26,405 bases of DNA from CAJCIY01 sp036379355. GTDB taxonomy: Bacteria; Actinomycetota; Actinomycetes; Mycobacteriales; CAJCIY01. Both the position numbers and the translations under genes were made by a program. Positions 21,778 to 26,405 of this stretch are shown in pieces. The stretch spans positions 1 to 26,405 of the forward strand of contig DASVGV010000045.1 of the NCBI GenBank assembly GCA_036379355.1. Reading direction: 5' to 3'. Within the stretch, counting starts at the first letter, position 1. Each line of letters begins with the position of its first letter. The notes under the pieces were generated by a model that saw nothing but the letters and a program-made list of their open reading frames with translations, searched no databases and was not told the DNA's origin.

Positions 21778-22377
21778 TCAGCCCCGCACCGCGGAGTACG
21801 CGCTGTAGGCGGCGAACCCGAGCAAGATCACGCCAGTCACACGACGCACCACACTCACCGGCACCCGGTCCAACAACTTCGACCCGACGCCGATCGCCAG
21901 CCCGGCGACCGCCCACAGGCCCAGCACGGCGCCCAGCCCGACCGAGATCGGGTCGGCGTAGCGGGCCGCATAGTTGGCGGTGACGATCTGGGTGATGTCG
22001 CCCCACTCCCCGACGAACACCACCCCGAACGACGTCAACGCGACCCGCCGGAAGCTCGGCGCCCCACGGGTCGCCATCGCGCCCTCCGCGATGCCCTCCG
22101 CTTCCTGTGTCTGCTCCCGGCTCAGCAGCAGGAACGCGGCGCCTGCGAGGAACAACGCCGCCACGATGGCCTCGACCAGCCGATGTGGCAACAAGGTGAG
22201 GACCTGGCCGGCTGCAACCGCGATCACCACATGCACCAGGAACGCCGCGGCCACCCCGACCCACACGTACAAGCCGCGGTACCGGGTGCCCAGCACGAGT
22301 GACGCGAAAAGGCTCTTGTCCGGCAACTCGGAGATGAAGATCACGCCGAACACGATGCCGACAACGACGAAATCCAC
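21778..22377 (-). CDS. TMEM165/GDT1 (UPF0016) family manganese exporter
   Basis: A 199-residue protein with about six TM helices in two repeats, each carrying the family motif: ELPDKSLFAS (residues about 14-23) and EWGDITQIV. The acidic residues bind Mn2+ or Ca2+, and bacterial members such as MneA export Mn. The upstream yybP-ykoY riboswitch makes manganese the likely substrate and gives ON control by Mn. GTG 22377 is chosen because the protein then starts at the first TM (VDFVVVGIVFGVIFISEL); GGGAGG lies ten bases upstream. It converges on the His-rich CDF gene with 30 bases between stops. Confidence 0.9.
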   Translation of the reverse strand: MDFVVVGIVFGVIFISELPDKSLFASLVLGTRYRGLYVWVGVAAAFLVHVVIAVAAGQVLTLLPHRLVEAIVAALFLAGAAFLLLSREQTQEAEGIAEGAMATRGAPSFRRVALTSFGVVFVGEWGDITQIVTANYAARYADPISVGLGAVLGLWAVAGLAIGVGSKLLDRVPVSVVRRVTGVILLGFAAYSAYSAVRG

Positions 22378-22388
22378 CCCGCGCACAC

Positions 22389-22410
22389 CCTCCCGGTCAA
22401 GACCAGGAGG
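22389..22410 (-). promoter_or_regulatory. Hairpin that can mask the ribosome site of the Mn exporter
   Basis: On the minus strand CCTCCTGG (22410-22403) can pair with CCGGGAGG (22396-22389; one G-T pair) around a six-base loop. The second arm contains the likely Shine-Dalgarno sequence of the GTG at 22377. This is a plausible translational expression platform for the riboswitch. Confidence 0.5.
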
Positions 22411-22420
22411 AGGACAGATG

Positions 22421-22548
22421 CCTTCGACCCGGCCGCATGGCCATTGAGTCGAAGGTCTCGCCCACCCACACGAGATCGCGGGCCCGGCGACCGGGCACCT
22501 CGCAGCGCCAGCATGTCGACCGCCGGTAGACGGGCTACTCCCCTTCAC
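22421..22548 (-). promoter_or_regulatory. yybP-ykoY manganese riboswitch with competing hairpin
   Basis: Read on the minus strand, the aptamer starts GAAGGGGAGTAGC, continues with GTCGACATGCTGGCGC and a GCCCGG-TCG-CCGGGC hairpin, and ends GGCGAGACCTTC, the conserved landmarks of the yybP-ykoY aptamer. P1 is GAAGG (22546-22542) with CCTTC (22455-22451). The P1 3' strand lies within CCTTCGAC, which pairs perfectly with GTCGAAGG at 22428-22421, so the two folds exclude each other. Position before a Mn exporter fits Mn sensing. Confidence 0.88.
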
Positions 22549-22617
22549 CGCGAACCCTACCGGTCGTACGCAGCCGGACTGACCGCGTCCTGGCCGGCGC
22601 TGCGGTAGACAGGAGGG

Positions 22618-22956
22618 GTGCTGGTCGAGCTGCTGGTCGTGACGGACTGCGCGAACGAGCAGGCGGCCCATCGCGTGCTTCGCGAGGCCGCCAAAGCCAC
22701 GGGCATCACCGACCTGGACGTCACCGTCCACGTGATCGACACCGATGCGGCTGCGCGCCACTACGACTTCGTGGGATCGCCGACGTTCCTCCTCGACGGC
22801 ACAGACCTGTTCCCCCACCAGAGGGCGCCGGTCGGGCTGGCGTGCCGGGTCTATCCGGGCGCGTGCGGTCCGTCGGGCGTGCCGGACATAACGGCGCTGG
22901 GCGATGCGTTGCTCAGGGCGCGTGCCTGCCGAGCCAGCGCAGCAGGCGCCCAATGA
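22618..22956 (+). CDS. Small thioredoxin-fold protein of the metal island
   Basis: A 112-residue protein. VELLVVTDCANEQAAHRVLREAA is a thioredoxin-like first strand and helix with one Cys at the active-site loop instead of CxxC. GSPTFLLDG holds the cis-proline. GLACRVYPGACG is typical of small thioredoxin-like proteins found near mercury and other metal genes. A redox or metal-handling role is inferred. The GTG start follows TAGACA (22606-22611) by six bases, so it may be leaderless; the overlapping AGGAGG is too close to act as a ribosome site. It is divergent from the riboswitch, and its 3' end overlaps the decayed gene on the other strand. Confidence 0.7.
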   Translation: MLVELLVVTDCANEQAAHRVLREAAKATGITDLDVTVHVIDTDAAARHYDFVGSPTFLLDGTDLFPHQRAPVGLACRVYPGACGPSGVPDITALGDALLRARACRASAAGAQ

Positions 22957-23216
22957 ACCGGCTCTGATGCCAGCTGCGGCCCGATCACCGTCGCGCGCAG
23001 GCGTCGGAGACGGTCACGGATGCGGACCGCGAGCCCGGTACAAGCCTGGTCCTCGATCTCCCAGGCCCACCTGCTGATGGCATGAGCAGAGCGCACGCCG
23101 ACCGTGACCTCGGGATGGTTGCCCAGAGCGACAACGTGGTCGGGGTCGGCGATGGTGCCGCAGCACTAGCATTCCGACCGGCCCGGTGGATCCGCCGTCG
23201 CTGTGTGCGCTTTCAT
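22913..23216 (-). pseudogene. Decayed small gene with an in-frame TAG and a frameshift
   Basis: The ATG at 23216 overlaps the stop of the preceding ORF (ATGA) and has AGGAG eight bases upstream. It opens MKAHTATADPPGRSEC and then meets TAG (23168-23166). The same frame continues with CCGTIADPDHVVALGNHPEV and AISRWAWEIEDQACTGLAV. One extra base near the CAGCTGG stretch then shifts the frame; the next frame gives WHQSRFIGRLLRWLGRHAP and a stop at 22913. The span is 304 bases, 101 codons plus one. From memory the pieces match a small uncharacterised actinobacterial protein with a CxxCG start and a WHQxxxIGRxLRWLGR end. Confidence 0.6.
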
Positions 23217-23428
23217 CGCTGCAGCTCCTGCAGGTCGGCCGTGGTGATCTGACGGTTCGCGTCGTTCGGCTGGGCCAGCGAGGACAGCGTTGCGTCGCTG
23301 GCGGCTGGTCGGCGCGGACTGCGTCCCCGCTCAGTCTCAGTGGTAGGGAACGGGGCGAGGAGGCCGCGCACCCGGACGCCGAGATCGTCGCGGAACAAGC
23401 GGCGTAGGTCGGGCGGGAAGCTGACCAT
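23213..23428 (-). CDS. Small hypothetical protein near attR
   Basis: A 71-residue frame from the ATG at 23428: MVSFPPDLRRLFRDDLGVRVRG at the start and QPNDANRQITTADLQELQR at the end. No family was recognised. Support comes from the ATGA overlap of its stop with the start of the downstream decayed gene, and from the ribosome site of that gene lying inside its last codons. An alternative ATG at 23491 would lengthen it by 21 residues. It could itself be a remnant of a longer gene. Confidence 0.4.
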   Translation of the reverse strand: MVSFPPDLRRLFRDDLGVRVRGLLAPFPTTETERGRSPRRPAASDATLSSLAQPNDANRQITTADLQELQR

Positions 23429-23491
23429 GTGGAAGCCAGACCTCGCGGGCCAGGCCAAGTACGGTTGTTGGGACCGACCATCCAAGATCAT

Positions 23492-23515
23492 CCGTTATGC
23501 CTCGGGGCATAACGG
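23492..23515. repeat. 24-base palindrome near attR sharing the attL arm motif
   Basis: CCGTTATGCC-TCGG-GGCATAACGG is a perfect 10-bp inverted repeat with a four-base centre. Its first 14 bases are the exact reverse complement of CCGAGGCATAACGG at 11041-11054. It lies 99 bases before the attR core, a typical distance for arm-type integrase or excisionase sites. Confidence 0.65.
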
Positions 23516-23614
23516 ACTGGCGCAGAACGGCACCGAACGGCCGCCGACTTCCCAGGACCACCGCGTTGACCTGCGCGTTTGTGTATCGTCGCAAATCGGA
23601 AGCGTGCGTTTCGT

Positions 23615-23638
23615 GGTTCGAATCCCCTCAGCTCCACT
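23615..23638 (+). repeat. attR core (tRNA-Ala 3'-end copy)
   Basis: A 24-base exact copy of 10949-10972. Only the tRNA 3' end is present; no 5' half precedes it. CTTTTT follows directly, probably the original terminator of the tRNA before insertion. In the roughly 180 bases between the short gene at 23428 and this site I see only the palindrome. Confidence 0.92.
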
Positions 23639-23655
23639 TTTTCGGGCGTTGCGGC

Positions 23656-23706
23656 GGGCGAGGTTCTGCCGGCGACGCGGCGCGGCTGAGGAGCAGAACC
23701 TCGCCC
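23656..23706. terminator. 14-bp inverted repeat between attR and the GH43-like gene
   Basis: GGGCGAGGTTCTGC (23656-23669) pairs exactly with GCAGAACCTCGCCC (23693-23706) around a 23-base loop. It lies 16 bases after the stop of the minus-strand secreted protein and just beyond attR, so it can serve both directions. Confidence 0.65.
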
Positions 23707-23722
23707 TCGGAGCCGGCAGCGT

Positions 23723-26236
23723 TCAGCCGTACCAGCCTTCGACGTCGACGATCACGTTCGTGCTGCCGGCGTGGTTGAAGACCGAGATCGTGCCGTCGGA
23801 CGCGATCGTCGCTACCACCAGGTTGGCGCGAACCTCACCCGGCGCGGGGTTCAGGTCCGAGGCGAACGGGCGGGTGGGGCCGGGGAACACGGTCAGGTAC
23901 GTGGTGCCGGTCGGCGCCACACCGGTCAGGTTGACCACGACGGCGGTGGCGCCGGCCGGGACGCCCGCGAGACCACGAACGTTCACCCGCAGCGTTCCCG
24001 CCGCTCCGATGGTCCGGCCGGTGCACTGGGCCGCGCCGCCGGCGAGCTGCGACGGGTTTGCCGGTCGCGTGTCGCAGATGCGGACGGGCGCGGGTGCGGC
24101 GCTGAAGGCGCTGCCTCCTCCACTCGCCGTCAGGTAGCCGGACACGTCGACGACGACGTCGGCGCGGGCGTGGCTGAAGATCGACACATCGCCGCCGGAC
24201 AGCGGCACGACGACCCGGTTGGCCGTCACCTGGCCCGCGTTGTAGTTGACGTTGGACGCCGTGGGCTGCGCCGCGCCGGCCGGGAACACGGTGAGGAAGC
24301 CGGTCGCGACGGGGTTCGCCACGGTGACGTTGAGCACGGCCGCCGTGGCGTCGGCGGGGATGTCGAAGTCCGGGGCCGCGACGGCGATGGTCTTCGTACC
24401 GCCGGCGGTCAGGGTGCTCCCGGCGCCGCCCGGGCCGCTGCAGTTGCCGGCCGCCGCTCCGCTCAGGCTCGACGGGTTTCCCGGCCGGGTGTCGCAGATG
24501 CGCTCGGGCGCGGCGAGCGGCACGTACTCGCCGGTGGACGTCGAGGGCGAGGTGTAGCCCTCCAGGTCCACGACCAGGTCGGTGCCGGCGCTGGCGTACA
24601 GGCTGACCTGGCCGCCTGCGCCGGTGCCGACCTCGACCAGGTTCGGCACCACCACGCCCGGCGTGACGTTGATCGTCGAGGCCACCGGCCGCGCGGCGCC
24701 GGCCGGGAAGGCCGTGACGTACCCGGTCCCGGTCGGCGCGACCGCCGTCACGTTGAGCACCACCGCGGTGGCGTCCGTGGGGACGCGGAAGTCGCCGGCC
24801 ACCGCGATGGTCCGCGTGCCACCCGCGGGCACGGTGCTGCCGGCGGGGCAGTTCGCGGCGGCCTGACCGGACAGGCCCGACGGGTTGCCGGCGCGCGTGT
24901 CGCAGATCCGGACGGGCGTGATCGCGCTGTACGCCGCGGGCGCCACGACGCTGACGGGCATCGCCGCCGAAGCGGTGAGCCCGCTCGCGTCGGTGACCTC
25001 GAACGTCACGTTCGCGGTGCCGGTCGTCGACGGTGTCCCGCTCACGGCGCCGGTCGACGCGTCGAGGCTGAGCCCCGCGGGCAGTGTCCCGGCGGTGATC
25101 GACCAGGTGTACGGCGCGGTTCCCCCCGTCGCGGCCAGCGACTGGTCGTACGGGCTGCCGACCGGGGCCTTCGGCAGCGCCGTCGTGGTGATCGCCGGCG
25201 TGGCCTTCGGCAGCGAGATCGGGGCGACGAACAGCTGCCGCTGGCACCCGGCGGTGGCATAGCTGGTGCAGCCGCTCGGCTTCCATGTCTGGTACGCGAT
25301 CCACCACGCGCCGCTGGCGTCCGTGAACTCCATGCCGCCACCGGTGCCGCCGTACCCCTTGAGGATCGGGTCGGACGGCTCGTTCAGGTCACAGCCGCCG
25401 CGAGGTCCGTTGCTGCACAGGACGTACCCGACCGGGTAGTAGTTCGACAGGTAGTCGCCGCCGGAGAAGAACAGGTAGTACTGCCCGCCCGCGAACACCA
25501 TCGACGGGTCGTCGGTCGTGGTCTGCCAGGAGTACGTGGCGGAATGGATCGTGAAGATCGCCGCCGGCGCGGCGGCCAGTGCGGTGCCGCTCGCGGTGAG
25601 CGGCGCCGACCACACCTGCGACGCAGCCGCCGACGAGCCGTCATTGCTCTTCCAGAGCAGGTACGCGCCACCCGTCTGCGGGTCGACGAACGGCTGTGGG
25701 TCGATCGACCCGCCGAGACTCGCCTGGCACACCAGCGGACCGCTCGAGGAGTCCGTGTACGGGCCGGTGACCTTCGCCGCGGTCGCCACGCTCAGGCAGT
25801 ACTTGCCCTGGCCCGCTCCGGGGGTCGCGACCACCGCGTCGTAGAACATGATCCAGGTGCTGCCCACCTGGAAGACGCCCGGCGAGGTGGCGGTGTTGTT
25901 GCGCTGCCAGGGCGCGAGGCCGGCGCTGCCGCTGTACGGGGTCCCGGGAAAGGCGCTGCCCACAGTCGTCCACTGGGTCCGCGGGTCGGCGGAGGTGGTC
26001 TTCGCGATGCCGATCTGGTTCCCCCACGTGGTGCCGGTCGTGAACGCGTAGAACGTGGACCCGACGCGGACGATGTCGGGGTCAGGTGCGTCCTGCGCCA
26101 ACGCCGGACTCGCGCTGGCCGTCACCGTCGGGGCGGGGGTGGCGGCGGCGACCGGCGCCGGCCAGGCCTGGACGGCCGCCGCGGCGAGGGCCGCGACCGC
26201 GACCAGGAGGGCGGCGAGGCGCCGCGTACCCATCAT
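23723..26236 (-). CDS. Secreted GH43-like protein with Ig-like domain and three RICDTR repeats
   Basis: An 837-residue exported protein. A signal peptide (about 1-32, ending VAAA) is followed by a five-bladed-propeller-like GH43 domain (about 48-335) with DAPDPDIVRVGSTFYAFT, SIDPQPFVDPQTGGAYLLWK and GGGMEFTDASGAWWIAYQ, the usual Asp, Asp and Glu positions. GH43 enzymes act mostly on arabinan or xylan. A putative-Ig (He_PIG) domain follows (about 345-430; PAGLSLDASTGAVSGTPST). Three repeats start with RICDTR at 443, 579 and 719, each about 120 residues with a closing VVVDVEGY-like strand. GGGAG lies six bases before the first of two ATGs. Substrate and repeat function are not shown by the sequence. 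Confidence 0.82.
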   Translation of the reverse strand: MMGTRRLAALLVAVAALAAAAVQAWPAPVAAATPAPTVTASASPALAQDAPDPDIVRVGSTFYAFTTGTTWGNQIGIAKTTSADPRTQWTTVGSAFPGTPYSGSAGLAPWQRNNTATSPGVFQVGSTWIMFYDAVVATPGAGQGKYCLSVATAAKVTGPYTDSSSGPLVCQASLGGSIDPQPFVDPQTGGAYLLWKSNDGSSAAASQVWSAPLTASGTALAAAPAAIFTIHSATYSWQTTTDDPSMVFAGGQYYLFFSGGDYLSNYYPVGYVLCSNGPRGGCDLNEPSDPILKGYGGTGGGMEFTDASGAWWIAYQTWKPSGCTSYATAGCQRQLFVAPISLPKATPAITTTALPKAPVGSPYDQSLAATGGTAPYTWSITAGTLPAGLSLDASTGAVSGTPSTTGTANVTFEVTDASGLTASAAMPVSVVAPAAYSAITPVRICDTRAGNPSGLSGQAAANCPAGSTVPAGGTRTIAVAGDFRVPTDATAVVLNVTAVAPTGTGYVTAFPAGAARPVASTINVTPGVVVPNLVEVGTGAGGQVSLYASAGTDLVVDLEGYTSPSTSTGEYVPLAAPERICDTRPGNPSSLSGAAAGNCSGPGGAGSTLTAGGTKTIAVAAPDFDIPADATAAVLNVTVANPVATGFLTVFPAGAAQPTASNVNYNAGQVTANRVVVPLSGGDVSIFSHARADVVVDVSGYLTASGGGSAFSAAPAPVRICDTRPANPSQLAGGAAQCTGRTIGAAGTLRVNVRGLAGVPAGATAVVVNLTGVAPTGTTYLTVFPGPTRPFASDLNPAPGEVRANLVVATIASDGTISVFNHAGSTNVIVDVEGWYG

Positions 26237-26355
26237 GATCGTCTCCCGCCGCTGCGTCGGGCCCGCTGTGGCAGCGGTGACCGAGTGCGCAGTTTGGCAG
26301 ATTTCGTCCGCGAGGCCGGGTCGCCACCCGGCGCGAGGGTGGGGAGGATGGCGCG

Positions 26356-26405
26356 GTGAGCGAGTGCCTGCGACTGCCCGGCGGCGATCTCGTGCCGCTC
26401 CGTGA
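26356..26405 (+). CDS. Start of a rightward gene cut by the window end
   Basis: GTG 26356 opens a frame reading VSECLRLPGGDLVPLR to the last base. GGGGAGG lies nine bases upstream. Only 16 codons are visible, so no product is proposed. The 119-base gap before it is divergent from the secreted protein and would hold both promoters. Confidence 0.35.
   Translation, partial: MSECLRLPGGDLVPLR

Larger units (their letters stand above)
10949..23638. mobile_element. tRNA-Ala-integrated mobilizable element carrying metal-resistance genes
   Basis: The segment is bounded by a perfect 24-bp direct repeat: the tRNA 3' end at 10949-10972 and a copy at 23615-23638. It encodes a tyrosine integrase adjacent to the tRNA, an excisionase-like protein, a MobF relaxase and a toxin-antitoxin pair, followed by a metal-efflux cargo. 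I see no T4SS, TraB/FtsK-type pump or replication initiator, so it probably moves by integration, excision and mobilization by a helper. Its size is about 12.7 kb. Confidence 0.9.

Noticed and set aside
21778..22953. The full 391-codon frame as the Mn exporter
   Set aside because: The N-terminal half is riboswitch plus antisense of the thioredoxin-like gene; the membrane protein begins at 22377.
23166..23168. TAG read as a recoded amino acid
   Set aside because: The same gene also carries a +1 frameshift, so decay or sequence error is simpler than stop-codon recoding.
23340..24137. A 265-codon plus-strand frame crossing attR
   Set aside because: It spans the attR core, the terminator-like hairpin and antisense of the GH43-like gene; no family resemblance.

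Overview
This is a high-GC (about 70%) chromosome segment from an actinobacterium. The evidence is GTG/TTG starts, several apparent leaderless promoters (a TAnnnT box 6-7 bases before the start codon), and a gene order that matches mycobacterial chromosomes: mscL, SAF-domain protein, FmdB-type zinc-ribbon chaperone (Ruc), 5-formyltetrahydrofolate cyclo-ligase, galU, a MoeA-like gene (Glp), a RimJ-like acetyltransferase, then SepX/GlpR. The exact genus cannot be read from the window.

Backbone, left (1-10970): the 5' part of a HelD-type helicase (minus); a DedA-like membrane protein, a cold-shock protein and a small charged protein (plus); then mscL, a SAF-domain protein, ruc behind a perfect CIRCE operator, and the cyclo-ligase (all minus). 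Next come a membrane diguanylate cyclase, galU, glp, a GNAT acetyltransferase and sepX/glpR (plus), ending at tRNA-Ala(CGC).

Inserted element (about 10949-23638, 12.7 kb): the last 22 bases of tRNA-Ala plus two more recur exactly at 23615-23638, so this is a tRNA-integrated mobile element. It carries a tyrosine integrase next to the tRNA, a toxin-antitoxin pair, an excisionase-like protein translationally coupled to a MobF relaxase-helicase, and two arrays of 12-bp direct repeats upstream of the relaxase (candidate oriT or iterons). No mating-pair or TraB/FtsK-type transfer gene and no replication initiator is visible, so an integrative mobilizable element fits best. Copies of a 14-bp motif lie just inside both ends and look like integrase or excisionase arm sites.

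Cargo: a metal-homeostasis island. An NmtR-type Ni/Co sensor is divergent from a P1B-4 ATPase (SPC...HEG) that overlaps a His-rich CDF transporter. On the sensor's own strand follow a DUF1232 protein and a second CDF-like transporter. A TMEM165/GDT1-type Mn exporter lies behind a yybP-ykoY Mn riboswitch, and a thioredoxin-fold protein is divergent from it. The right end holds a short hypothetical gene overlapping a decayed small gene.

Backbone, right (23639-26405): a hairpin that probably once followed the tRNA directly, a secreted GH43-like protein with an Ig-like domain and three C-terminal RICDTR repeats (minus), and the first codons of a rightward gene cut by the window edge.
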